Shown: positions 55,905 to 64,000 of the stretch, in pieces
How the letters are laid out: every line of letters begins with the position of its first letter
Position numbering within the stretch: position 1 is the first letter of the stretch
Assembly (NCBI RefSeq): GCF_019748715.1
Contig: NZ_JACLBZ010000002.1
Span: forward strand, 62,001-126,000
Length of the DNA stretch: 64,000 bases
Reading direction: 5' to 3'
DNA from: Sporosarcina aquimarina
GTDB lineage: Bacteria > Bacillota > Bacilli > Bacillales_A > Planococcaceae
The notes under the pieces: model-generated
What the model saw: only the letters and a program-made list of their open reading frames with translations
The model's database searches: none
Told to the model about the DNA's origin: nothing
Translations under genes and position numbers: made by a program

Positions 55905-56368
55905 TCAAAGAAGCATTTCGCTCGGTAGGCATCGGTTGTTTGCTGGCAGGCGGTATTTTATATACCGTTGACAATTTACCGAAAACAACGGAAGCATCCT
56001 TACAACAAGAATTGACGGCAACTCAAAAAGAATTGGAAGTTATTAAGAAAGAATTGGCCATATCCCAAACCTTGACGTCTGAAGGTGAACCAAACAAAGA
56101 AACTGCTTCGGAAACTAAACCAGTTGATCAGCAAGAGCCCAAGAAAGAAGTTGAAACAACCGTCATCAAAAAGAAAATTGCTGTGCAAGCTGGATCCAGT
56201 TCAGCAGATTTATCCGGGACGCTCGAACGTGCCCATTTAATAGAAGATGCATCGAAATTCGATACGTATATGAAAGAAAACGGTTATGCCGGAAAAATCC
56301 AGATCGGCACATTTGAATTGAACTCTGACATGAGTTTTAAAGAGATGGCCGATGTATTGACAAAATGA
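55901..56368 (+). CDS. yqzC: YqzC-like membrane-anchored protein with MltG/LysM-like domain
   Basis: 155 residues: N-terminal membrane helix (about 7-24), a coiled coil and Glu/Lys-rich linker (about 35-90), then a compact domain IAVQAGSSSADLSGTLERA...KIQIGTFELNSDMSFKEMADVLTK (about 92-155). That domain follows the pattern of the LysM-like subdomain of the MltG/YceG transglycosylases, without the catalytic part (inference from pattern). Length and place match B. subtilis yqzC (153 residues). Start overlaps yqzD (ATGA). Confidence 0.75.
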   Translation: MIKEAFRSVGIGCLLAGGILYTVDNLPKTTEASLQQELTATQKELEVIKKELAISQTLTSEGEPNKETASETKPVDQQEPKKEVETTVIKKKIAVQAGSSSADLSGTLERAHLIEDASKFDTYMKENGYAGKIQIGTFELNSDMSFKEMADVLTK

Positions 56369-56403
56369 AACAACCTCCTGTGAGTACAGGAGGTTGTTTT
56401 TTA
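56368..56403. terminator. Bidirectional terminator between yqzC and pbpA
   Basis: Perfect 14-bp stem AAACAACCTCCTGT with its complement, 4-nt loop, T-tract on the plus strand; both stop codons abut it. Confidence 0.92.
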
Positions 56404-58566
56404 TTCGTCTTCTGGAGCTTTCTTGATTTTGATATCCGGAGAAGAATTGGGGATTTTTGAGTTTCTCTCTTTTTCCAGGTCAAAATATATATCGAGTGCT
56501 TCTCGGACGATTTCACTGGCAGTCGCAGAAGGATAGCGTCTTGTATTCGTTGAAATATATGGAATCATTACAGAGTAAGCAACTTGTGGATTCTCGGCAG
56601 GTGCATAGCCAACATGGGATAAATTGATTGTCGGAATGACTGGATTTGATTTATTACCAGTATAATAAAACGACTGTGCCGTTCCCGTCTTCCCCGCCCC
56701 ATCATAGGAAGCCCCTTTTAATAATCCTGAAGCTGTTCCATTCGAACCATAATATACATAATGCATTCCTTTTTTCACTTGATCGATTTCAGCTTGTGTA
56801 TTGTTAATATGATTGAGAACCTTTACAGGAGTTTCTTCTACCAAATTTCCAAAAAACTCTCCGTCTGGTGAAGGCTCGCGAATTTCTTTTAAAATTTTCG
56901 GGGCGATTCGATTACCGTCTGCTGCAATTGTGGCAACATATTGCGCCAGTTGCAGCGGCGTATAGGTGTCAAACTGACCGATCGCAAAGTCCATCAGTTT
57001 ACCTGTGATTGTTTCAGTACCCGTCACACCTGTGTATTCTCCCGGCAAATCGATACCCGTCTTAACGCCTAAGCCGAATGAAGCGAAATTTTGACGGAAT
57101 GTGTCAAACGCTTTTTTGTCAATCGGCAGCGCCTGACCTGGTCGATAACTTGCACCACCTAATGCAAAAGAAATCCGGAACATATAGACGTTAGACGAAC
57201 GCCCAATAGCTTGAATATCATTTAGTGCGACCCGGCCGTTCTGATTAAATAGGGATCGTTTTACCGTGCGGCCGATTCGGATCGGTTCGTCAATTTTGAC
57301 ATCTCCGATTCGGATAGCCCCTTCACTGTAGCCTGTTAGCATGGTAGCCAATTTTACAGTTGAGCCCGCTTCATAAGCAGAAGTGAACGTGCCAAAAGTA
57401 TAATCTTGAATTGCCCATTGGCCAGTCGATTCGTCTCTTACGACTTTTTTGCCCACCAACGATAAGATTTCACCATTATTCGGATCCATCATGACAAGAA
57501 AGGCAGACTCCAGTGCACCTGCACTTGCATTCCGCTTCAATTTCAATAATTTATTGGACACGACTTCTTCCAGTGCCTTTTGCAGTTCACTATCCGTTGT
57601 CAAGATGAGATCTTTACCAGGCTCTCCTTCTTTCACCGTTTTGGTTTCAATCACTTTACCCGTGCGGTCCTTAATGTTTTTTACGATGGTCTTTTGCCCT
57701 TTTAATAGATCTTCATAGTAAGCTTCCAAATAACTTCTGCCGACCCGGTCGTTACGAGAGTAACCTCTGGCTAGGAAATAATCTAAATGGGAACGTGGAA
57801 TCCCTTCTACTGGACTCGTTGTAGAACCGAGAATTGCGCTATCCGATTTCTTGACACGGTCCCAATCCGTCGTCGTATTGACGCCGGGCAATTCATTCAG
57901 CCGTTCCGAAACGACCGCAAATTCTTTATCGGTCACTCCATCACTCTTAATAATTTGAGGCGAATAGGCATATCCTGCCATCATTTCTCGATAAATTGCC
58001 AGGACCTTGATGTCTTCATCCGATAACGAATTGATTTCTTCGTCTGTGATCCGATCTCTCGTCAATTGGTTGATTTCCCTCTGGATATCTTTTTTAGATT
58101 TTTTATCGTCCTTACCAATACTGCTTTGTTCTTTTTTTGATACTTTCTCAGCAGCTTTCTCAGGGTTGAGCAAGATCCAGAAATCACGCTTATCTCCCAT
58201 TGTCACTCGCTTTGTATCTTGATCGATTAACTTCGATAACTTCCTTGCGAGCTCCAACATATCTGCAGTAGAAGTAGATGAAGTTTTCGTATAGGTAATT
58301 GCATTTTTCGGTTCATTGTCTACAAGTACTTGACCATTTCGATCGTAAACTCTTCCTCGCGGCGTACTCGTATTGACGGCAATTTCTTCCGTTCGCTCAA
58401 GCATCCGTGTATAATCTTCCCCTTTTACAATTTGCAGATAACCTAGCCGGAATATGAGCAAGGAGAAAAGGACGAAAATTGCCACGAAAAGAAAGTTCAT
58501 TCGAAAAGCAATATGTTTACGTTGCCGGGCTTTCGCCTGATCTGCTTTTCTTGTTGTCTTTTTCAA
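56401..58566 (-). CDS. pbpA: Class B penicillin-binding protein 2 (PbpA-like)
   Basis: 721 residues (B. subtilis PbpA about 716). N-terminal cytoplasmic basic tail, membrane helix (about 22-45), PBP dimerisation domain (about 65-330), and transpeptidase domain with STVK (Ser402), SSN in GRSSNVYMF and KTGT in GAGKTGTAQS. A peptidoglycan transpeptidase for cell elongation. In B. subtilis the pst phosphate operon lies between this gene and yqzC; here the two are directly adjacent. Confidence 0.94.
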   Translation of the reverse strand: MKKTTRKADQAKARQRKHIAFRMNFLFVAIFVLFSLLIFRLGYLQIVKGEDYTRMLERTEEIAVNTSTPRGRVYDRNGQVLVDNEPKNAITYTKTSSTSTADMLELARKLSKLIDQDTKRVTMGDKRDFWILLNPEKAAEKVSKKEQSSIGKDDKKSKKDIQREINQLTRDRITDEEINSLSDEDIKVLAIYREMMAGYAYSPQIIKSDGVTDKEFAVVSERLNELPGVNTTTDWDRVKKSDSAILGSTTSPVEGIPRSHLDYFLARGYSRNDRVGRSYLEAYYEDLLKGQKTIVKNIKDRTGKVIETKTVKEGEPGKDLILTTDSELQKALEEVVSNKLLKLKRNASAGALESAFLVMMDPNNGEILSLVGKKVVRDESTGQWAIQDYTFGTFTSAYEAGSTVKLATMLTGYSEGAIRIGDVKIDEPIRIGRTVKRSLFNQNGRVALNDIQAIGRSSNVYMFRISFALGGASYRPGQALPIDKKAFDTFRQNFASFGLGVKTGIDLPGEYTGVTGTETITGKLMDFAIGQFDTYTPLQLAQYVATIAADGNRIAPKILKEIREPSPDGEFFGNLVEETPVKVLNHINNTQAEIDQVKKGMHYVYYGSNGTASGLLKGASYDGAGKTGTAQSFYYTGNKSNPVIPTINLSHVGYAPAENPQVAYSVMIPYISTNTRRYPSATASEIVREALDIYFDLEKERNSKIPNSSPDIKIKKAPEDE

Positions 58567-58621
58567 CGGGAATCTCCTTTCTATATTTTTTTATGTATGC
58601 CTCAGTATATCATGAACCCAT

Positions 58622-58656
58622 AAAAGAACACACATCTTGACGAATCAGATGTGTGT
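58622..58656 (-). terminator. sodA terminator
   Basis: 10-bp stem ACACACATCT/AGATGTGTGT, 9-nt loop, short T-tract (CTTTTA). Confidence 0.75.
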
Positions 58657-58666
58657 CAGGTTTCAA

Positions 58667-59275
58667 TTATTTATTGTCTTGGTAACGCTTTTCAACTTCA
58701 TCCCAATTGATTACGTTCCAGAATGCTGAAATATAATCAGGACGACGGTTTTGGTAGTTCAAGTAGTACGCATGCTCCCAAACATCCAAACCTAGTAAAG
58801 GCGTTTTGCCTTCCATATAAGGAGAATCCTGATTTGGCGTAGAAGTTACTTCAAGCTCACCGTTGTTCAGAACGAGCCAAGCCCAACCTGAACCGAAGCG
58901 TGTTGTTGCAGCTTTTGCGAATTCTTCTTTAAACGCGTCAAAGCTACCAAACTTCTTGTCGATTGCTTCAGCAACCTGCCCTTTAGGATTTCCGCCACCA
59001 TTTGGAGAAAGGATTTGCCAGAAGAATGAGTGGTTAGAATGTCCACCGCCATTATTGCGGACTGCTGTACGCTTGTCCTCTGGAACTTTGTCCAAGTTTG
59101 CAACCAATTCATCAACCGGCATGCTAAGAAGTTCGTCATGACCTTCTAGTGCATTGTTCACGTTAGTTACATACGTGTTGTGATGTTTTGTGTGATGGAT
59201 GTTCATCGTTTCTTTGTCGATGTGTGGCTCCAACGCGTCATAAGCGTATGGTAGTTCTGGTAATTTGTAAGCCAT
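58667..59275 (-). CDS. sodA: Superoxide dismutase, Mn/Fe family
   Basis: 202 residues, standard. Metal ligands: His in [13 protein letters not shown], His in NHSFFW, Asp and His in [20 protein letters not shown] (described in part). The Gln/Gly pattern near [11 protein letters not shown] suggests the manganese form. Detoxifies superoxide. GGAGGAATGG site; yqgC is upstream, the same pair as in B. subtilis. Confidence 0.96.
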   Translation of the reverse strand: MAYKLPELPYAYDALEPHIDKETMNIHHTKHHNTYVTNVNNALEGHDELLSMPVDELVANLDKVPEDKRTAVRNNGGGHSNHSFFWQILSPNGGGNPKGQVAEAIDKKFGSFDAFKEEFAKAATTRFGSGWAWLVLNNGELEVTSTPNQDSPYMEGKTPLLGLDVWEHAYYLNYQNRRPDYISAFWNVINWDEVEKRYQDNK

Positions 59276-59361
59276 TTTCCATTCCTCCTCTAGTTATATC
59301 TGTTTTGCCCTACCTATTCACATTATCAAAATATGAGTCAGCATTCAAAGAAAATGGACTA

Positions 59362-59844
59362 TTAACGGAGAAAAAACAGAAAAATAGCAATCATGATTCC
59401 CATCACGGTCCCTTTTACTACCACAGATGTCAGAAAACCGACAACAGAGCCTACTCCCGTCTTGAACGCTTGTTTGAGACCCGAGCGCGTAACGAGTAAT
59501 TCCGCCACGATCGCCCCAAGAAATGGGCCAGCTAAAATACCAGCGACCGGAATAACAAATGGACCGATCAGCAAGCCAATCGTACTGCCCCACATCCCTA
59601 CCTTACTGCCCCCAAAGCGTTTGACACCTACGAGATTCGCAACCGTATCTGCTCCGAACAGCAAGATCACAAACAACCCCTCTATTACCCAGAACAGCCA
59701 CGTAAGCTCTTCGAATGAAACAATGACGCCATACAACAAGAAACCGGCCAGTATAAAAACAACAGAAGGAATGACCGGATAGATAAGTCCGGCGAATGCT
59801 ATACAAAACATCAAAATAGCTACGATCCAACCGATCCATATCAT
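59362..59844 (-). CDS. yqgC: DUF456 membrane protein (YqgC-like)
   Basis: 160 residues with four to five hydrophobic helices and the Gly-rich DUF456 segments [21 protein letters not shown] (about 85-105) and [14 protein letters not shown]. Function unknown. GAAGGAG site before the ATG. Lies between the Na/Pi transporter gene and sodA. Confidence 0.9.
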   Translation of the reverse strand: MIWIGWIVAILMFCIAFAGLIYPVIPSVVFILAGFLLYGVIVSFEELTWLFWVIEGLFVILLFGADTVANLVGVKRFGGSKVGMWGSTIGLLIGPFVIPVAGILAGPFLGAIVAELLVTRSGLKQAFKTGVGSVVGFLTSVVVKGTVMGIMIAIFLFFLR

Positions 59845-59864
59845 AAACTGTCACTCCTTCTTCA

Positions 59865-61496
59865 TTATGCGTGCTTTCCTAAGATCGCTTCCGCAATATT
59901 CACCGCATGGTCCCCGATCCGTTCCAAATTAGAAACGATATCTACGAATACCATACCTGCTTGTGCGCTACATTGGCCTCCGTTCAAACGAACGATATGA
60001 TTTTTACGGAAACGACGTTCCATATTATCAATCAAATCTTCCTTCTCGGAAACCATCCGCGCTAATCCAGTATCATTTTTATCCAAAGATTCAATAGCTT
60101 TTTGGACCGTTTCGATCGTCAGAGTAAACATCTCTGTCAAATCATCGATCGCACCATCTGTTAGTTTTAATTTATTCGTCTCACGCAAATCAATTAATTC
60201 AATAATGTTTTCGAAGTGATCACCGATCCGTTCGATATCCCGTACGCTGTCCATCAACATAACATGACGGCCGGATTCCGCTGGGGATACGGTTACAGCT
60301 GAAATCTCGACTAAGTAATCTGTGATTTTCCGATCGAGATTATTAATGGCATCTTCTATCTGATAAGCCATTTCAGCGTGTTTTTTCTGTCCTGTTTTCA
60401 AATACTCGAATGATTGCTGCAGTCCTTGCACACTGAAATCTCCCATTCGGATAATTTCTTCTTTTGCCTGTCCAATCGCAACTGCCGGCGACTGTGTAAT
60501 GAAATGCCGGTCAAGATGCTTCGGTTTGTATTCGATCGTCACGTCTTCCCCAGGAATCAAACGGGTGACGAGATACGCCCAGGCACCAATGAAAGGAAAT
60601 TGCAGTACTGTGTTCGCAATGTTAAATGAGCCGTGAGCAAATGCAATTTGCATCTTACTTTCTAAATTCAGGGCGCCAGACACCCATTCCACATATGCCG
60701 TAAACGGAATGAGCAGCAACATGAAGATGATTGTACCGACAATATTGAATAAAACATGTGTAGCAGCAGCCCGTCTAGCCGCTACGGATGCACCAATAGA
60801 AGCAAGAACGGCCGTGATCGTCGTTCCGATATTATCACCGAAAAGTATCGGCAATGCCGCTTTCATTGTAACTAAATCTTCCGCGTATAGACCTTGTAAA
60901 ATCCCGACAGTCGCACTGGAACTTTGGACGATTAATGTAAAAATTGTTCCGGCTACTACACCTAACAACGAATGTTCACTCATCGCCAGCGTGAAGTCTG
61001 AGAAAGCTTCCAACGAACGCAGAGGTTTCATTCCGTTACTCATTAACTCCAAACCTAAAAACAAGCCACCAAAACCAAAAATAACTTCTCCCAAGTTTTT
61101 GACTTTAGCTTTATTAATGAAGAAAATAAGAAACGCACCGATCGCCATGATAGGCAATGCATAAGCCCCAACGTCTAAACCGATAATAAACGCAGTCACC
61201 GTCGTACCGATATTGGCACCCATAATGACACCGATTGCCTGACGGAGCGTCATGAATCCTGCGCTTACCAGTCCTACAGTAATAACTGTAGTACCCGAAC
61301 TGGATTGGATTAAAACAGTTACAATAATACCGACAAGAACGCCCATAAATGGGTTAGTTGTAAAACGGTCTAAGATTGCACGGAGTCTGTCCCCTGCAGT
61401 TTTTTGCAATCCATCCCCCATATACTTAATTGCGAATAGGAAAATACCTAAGCCTCCAAGAAATTGGAACAGCACTTCCTGCCAGTTCACTTCCAT
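59865..61496 (-). CDS. Na/Pi cotransporter family protein with PhoU-like C-terminal domain
   Basis: 543 residues. Two inverted repeats of the Na/Pi-II fold (about 1-310), each with the QSSS motif: LIQSSSGTTVITVGL and LIVQSSSATVGILQGL, plus GANIGTTVTAF and GDNIGTTITAV. The C-terminal part (about 340-540) is a PhoU-like helical bundle with repeated ERIGDHFENI/ERIGDHAVNIAEAI. Sodium-coupled phosphate uptake is the expected role. No Pho box was identified. Confidence 0.93.
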   Translation of the reverse strand: MEVNWQEVLFQFLGGLGIFLFAIKYMGDGLQKTAGDRLRAILDRFTTNPFMGVLVGIIVTVLIQSSSGTTVITVGLVSAGFMTLRQAIGVIMGANIGTTVTAFIIGLDVGAYALPIMAIGAFLIFFINKAKVKNLGEVIFGFGGLFLGLELMSNGMKPLRSLEAFSDFTLAMSEHSLLGVVAGTIFTLIVQSSSATVGILQGLYAEDLVTMKAALPILFGDNIGTTITAVLASIGASVAARRAAATHVLFNIVGTIIFMLLLIPFTAYVEWVSGALNLESKMQIAFAHGSFNIANTVLQFPFIGAWAYLVTRLIPGEDVTIEYKPKHLDRHFITQSPAVAIGQAKEEIIRMGDFSVQGLQQSFEYLKTGQKKHAEMAYQIEDAINNLDRKITDYLVEISAVTVSPAESGRHVMLMDSVRDIERIGDHFENIIELIDLRETNKLKLTDGAIDDLTEMFTLTIETVQKAIESLDKNDTGLARMVSEKEDLIDNMERRFRKNHIVRLNGGQCSAQAGMVFVDIVSNLERIGDHAVNIAEAILGKHA

Positions 61497-61736
61497 TTAA
61501 TTGTCAACCTCCATCAAACGATTATGTATAGTCTTACAGTTGCCCCTCCGCATGGATTCATGTGAAGTTTCACCCTATTATGTTCGGACCATACACCAAT
61601 TGTAAAGTACTGAACACAAATCTTTACATCACCTTTACAAAGCCGCAATAATTTGTCATAAGAATGTCGAAATTTCACGTATCCTGCAGGTTTCACATAA
61701 ATGATAGACTATACAGTAGAAAGGGAGGCCTATTTC

Positions 61737-62243
61737 GTGAAATTCCATCAAATATTCAAAGCTTCTTTGCATGAACCGAAAAAATTGGCTGCATTTCGCT
61801 TGCTACCGATCGGAAAAGTCATTCAATACATATTTATTTTTGTCTTTCTTTACACTGCTGTATCGTTTACCCGTTTTTTATTTGGTGATCATTCCCTTTT
61901 TCAATCGACACCTGAAGTAGCAGAAATCGGAAAAACAATCGGTATCTTAATATATCCTTTTGCATTCGTTTTGCAACTTGTGATTATCACGTCGTATTTA
62001 TTTATTCGGGTCAGTATTTTTGGTATTATAGGAGTATTGCTGCTGAAACTATTGCACCGTCGCGGCGAGTTTCGATTTATGTGGCGCACTGCGGCAATTG
62101 CTGCCACGCTGCCTATTTTATTGACAATGATTTTTGAATTCATACCAGACATGCAATCTTACGGCCTCTTGGTTGCGTCACTTGTCCATTTACTCTATGT
62201 TTGGCGCGCTGCAACCTATTATCCAAAAAAGCCGACAAAATGA
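61737..62243 (+). CDS. DUF1189 membrane protein
   Basis: 168 residues from GTG, chosen because AAAGGGAGG stands eight bases upstream. Family start FHQIFKASLHEPKKLAAFRLLPIGK (about 3-27) followed by four membrane helices. Function unknown; B. subtilis has a DUF1189 protein in the sodA-ispG region too. The ATG frame from 61701 is an unlikely extension. Confidence 0.85.
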   Translation: MKFHQIFKASLHEPKKLAAFRLLPIGKVIQYIFIFVFLYTAVSFTRFLFGDHSLFQSTPEVAEIGKTIGILIYPFAFVLQLVIITSYLFIRVSIFGIIGVLLLKLLHRRGEFRFMWRTAAIAATLPILLTMIFEFIPDMQSYGLLVASLVHLLYVWRAATYYPKKPTK

Positions 62244-62289
62244 ATAGTCTTGTCCTTGCCTGCATAGTGTGATGCAGGAGGGATGATCT

Positions 62290-62634
62290 ATGAGAATATT
62301 TTTGTTGGCACTCGCTGTATTTTGCATTGTTCATTTTGTGCGTGTGGATTTAACAGATGGGACAATCCCTCTTGCAGCCTTTTTCGATGAAGAATCGTCC
62401 TGTATAGAGGAAACCGTTAATCATTCAATTGTCATTCGGGCCGTTGAAGGTGATACAATAGAATCGTTATTTGCATTATATCCAGATCCCACGCTTAATT
62501 TTCTAGAGAGGCTGGAGAAATTTTATTCCTTGAATCCTCATCTGGAACGACAGCAGTTCCTGGCCGGCGAAGAAATCAAACTGCCGCTTGGCGAACAGCC
62601 GGATACGGAATGCGAGGAAAGCAACGAACGTTAA
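62290..62634 (+). CDS. Membrane-anchored LysM-like protein
   Basis: 114 residues. N-terminal hydrophobic segment (about 2-16) as signal or anchor, then a LysM-type domain: VEGDTIESLFALYPD, LEKFYSLNPHL, LAGEEIKLPL (about 51-100), the pattern of cell-wall binding LysM modules. Short acidic tail. Possibly a small wall-associated protein. GCAGGAGGGATG gives a good ribosome site. Precedes ispG by 51 nt. Confidence 0.78.
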   Translation: MRIFLLALAVFCIVHFVRVDLTDGTIPLAAFFDEESSCIEETVNHSIVIRAVEGDTIESLFALYPDPTLNFLERLEKFYSLNPHLERQQFLAGEEIKLPLGEQPDTECEESNER

Positions 62635-62685
62635 TTTACCATTCCATCTATGATGGTATTTATCTATTTGAAGGAGAGAAAAGCA

Positions 62686-63810
62686 ATGACCGAAATGATT
62701 CATCGTGCGAACACCCGTCCCGTTAAAGTCGGTAATTTAACGATCGGGGGAAGCAATGAACTATTTATTCAAAGCATGACGACTACGAAAACTCACGATG
62801 TGGAGGCAACTGTCGCTGAAATCAATCGTTTGGAAGAAGCAGGATGTCAAATTGTACGTGTAGCATGCCCAGATGAGCGTGCAGCGTATTCGATTGGCGA
62901 AATAAAAAAACGCATCAATATTCCACTCGTCGTAGATATTCATTTTGACTATAAACTAGCCTTGATCGCAATCGAACAAGGTGCAGATAAAATCCGTATC
63001 AATCCTGGAAATATTGGACGCCAATCCAAAGTAGAAGCGGTCGTCAATGCCGCCAAAGCGAAAGGCATTCCAATCCGAATCGGCGTTAACGCTGGCTCAC
63101 TTGAGAAGAAGATCCTTGAAAAGTATGGTTATCCAACAGCTGAAGGCATGGTAGAAAGTGCCTTGCATCATATTAAGATCCTAGAAGACTTGGATTTCCA
63201 TGATATTATCGTGTCGCTGAAAGCATCTGACGTCAACTTGGCGATCGAAGCGTATAAGCTGGCTGCAGCTGCATTTGATTATCCGTTGCATTTAGGTATC
63301 ACGGAATCCGGTACGCTATTTGCAGGCTCCATCAAGAGTGCAGCTGGACTCGGTACGCTGCTATCAGCAGGTATCGGCAACACGATGCGCGTATCATTAA
63401 GCGCGGACCCTGTTCAGGAAATTAAAGTGGCGAGAGAACTTCTGAAAGTATTCGGTCTTTCTTCGAATGCTGCAACACTTATTTCTTGCCCGACATGCGG
63501 TCGGATCGAAATTGATTTAATTTCAATTGCCAATGAAGTGGAAGAATATATCTCCACTATTAAGGCTCCTCTTAAAGTCGCAGTACTGGGATGCGCGGTA
63601 AACGGTCCCGGAGAAGCTAGAGAAGCAGATATCGGGATTGCAGGAGCTCGTGGCGAAGGGTTGCTCTTCATGCACGGTAAAACGGTTCGGAAGGTTCCGG
63701 AAGAAACAATGGTCGACGAGCTGAAGAAAGAAATCGATATTTTAGCAGAAGAATATTTTGAAAAAAAACGACAAGAGGAAGCACTTGCCCAAGGTGGCGC
63801 AGCCGAATGA
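62686..63810 (+). CDS. ispG: IspG, 4-hydroxy-3-methylbut-2-enyl-diphosphate synthase
   Basis: 374 residues. Penultimate enzyme of the MEP pathway, a 4Fe-4S protein. N-terminal TIM barrel ([16 protein letters not shown] start, [11 protein letters not shown]), C-terminal iron-sulfur domain with the ligands in SCPTCGR and [10 protein letters not shown], plus a Glu. The ATG giving MTEMIHR is preferred, with AAGGAGAG upstream. Works with Dxs and IspA in this window. Overlaps the next gene by 4 nt. Confidence 0.95.
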   Translation: MTEMIHRANTRPVKVGNLTIGGSNELFIQSMTTTKTHDVEATVAEINRLEEAGCQIVRVACPDERAAYSIGEIKKRINIPLVVDIHFDYKLALIAIEQGADKIRINPGNIGRQSKVEAVVNAAKAKGIPIRIGVNAGSLEKKILEKYGYPTAEGMVESALHHIKILEDLDFHDIIVSLKASDVNLAIEAYKLAAAAFDYPLHLGITESGTLFAGSIKSAAGLGTLLSAGIGNTMRVSLSADPVQEIKVARELLKVFGLSSNAATLISCPTCGRIEIDLISIANEVEEYISTIKAPLKVAVLGCAVNGPGEAREADIGIAGARGEGLLFMHGKTVRKVPEETMVDELKKEIDILAEEYFEKKRQEEALAQGGAAE

Positions 63811-64000
63811 AGCAACTTCGTTTCGGCATCGATATTGATGGAACTGTAACATGCCCTACTTCTCTATTGCCCCATATCAATAAGCGCTTTGGCTCAAACC
63901 TGACGCTTGACGATGTTAAAGAATACGATCTGACAAAAGCATTTGACGTAGATCCTGTGCAGTTCGGAAATTGGTATAAGGAAGCAGAGGAACTGATATA
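63807..64000 (+). CDS. HAD-superfamily nucleotidase-like protein, YqfW type (partial)
   Basis: Truncated by the window edge; 64 complete codons visible. [17 protein letters not shown] carries the HAD motif I DxDGT with the nucleophile Asp. B. subtilis yqfW, a predicted 5'-nucleotidase, lies near ispG. ATG overlaps the ispG stop (ATGA). Confidence 0.8.
   Translation, partial: MKQLRFGIDIDGTVTCPTSLLPHINKRFGSNLTLDDVKEYDLTKAFDVDPVQFGNWYKEAEELI

Noticed and set aside
1-64000. CRISPR arrays, tRNA genes, insertion sequences, prophage or toxin-antitoxin modules
   Set aside because: I saw no regularly spaced direct repeats, no tRNA-like cloverleaf stretch, no transposase or integrase motif, and no small paired toxin-antitoxin genes.

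Overview
The window looks like a chromosomal segment of a spore-forming, low-to-moderate GC Gram-positive bacterium of the Bacillales, most likely the Planococcaceae and close to Sporosarcina (inference from gene content and protein style; no search was run). It carries spo0A, spoIVB and a spoIIIA cluster, and its gene order follows the bkd-spo0A-recN-dxs-accBC-spoIIIA-efp-gcv-comG-yqg-sodA-ispG stretch of Bacillus subtilis. Almost everything is on the minus strand. There are no tRNA or rRNA genes, insertion sequences, prophage genes or CRISPR arrays.

Layout. 1-10,422 (minus): branched-chain amino-acid catabolism (bcd, lpdV, bkdAA, bkdAB, bkdB), tandem terminators, then mutA-mutB-meaB (methylmalonyl-CoA mutase and its GTPase). 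10,600-18,250: yqzF, a glycerophosphodiesterase, a FapA/DUF342 protein, spo0A, spoIVB, recN, argR and a large hairpin repeat. 18,250-25,100: tlyA, dxs, ispA, xseB, xseA, folD, nusB. 25,400-30,750: yqhY, accC, accB and a strikingly reduced spoIIIA operon. 30,860-34,560: efp, papA-like peptidase, aroQ, yqhR and divergent yqhQ. 34,700-38,930: an unknown secreted protein, B12-dependent ribonucleotide reductase with two NrdR-type boxes, and lipM. 39,000-45,650: rhodanese-like yqhL, an AAA+ ATPase, the glycine cleavage genes gcvT-gcvPA-gcvPB behind a glycine riboswitch, and aroK. 45,650-49,360: the comG competence pseudopilus operon. 49,700-59,850: small membrane proteins, an MBL-fold hydrolase, a lipoprotein, an LtaS-type synthase, yqgQ, yqgN, rpmG, yqzD-yqzC, pbpA, sodA, yqgC. 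59,860-64,000: a Na/Pi cotransporter, a DUF1189 protein, a LysM protein, ispG and a truncated HAD nucleotidase gene.

How the genes fit together. LipM makes the octanoyl precursor of lipoate, which both the BKD complex and the glycine cleavage system need. BKD output can feed branched-chain fatty acid synthesis (with AccB/AccC) or, through propionyl-CoA, the methylmalonyl-CoA mutase. Two enzymes here (MutAB, NrdJ) need adenosylcobalamin. Dxs, IspA and IspG belong to isoprenoid synthesis. Spo0A, SpoIVB and SpoIIIA act at successive stages of sporulation.

The most interesting signal is the spoIIIA locus. spoIIIAA and spoIIIAB are absent. spoIIIAF is reduced to a 55-residue membrane anchor. SpoIIIAG lacks most of the insertion in its ring-building domain, and SpoIIIAE lacks the usual N-terminal region. 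A near-consensus sigma-E promoter sits directly before spoIIIAC, so the shortened operon looks intact and functional rather than broken.
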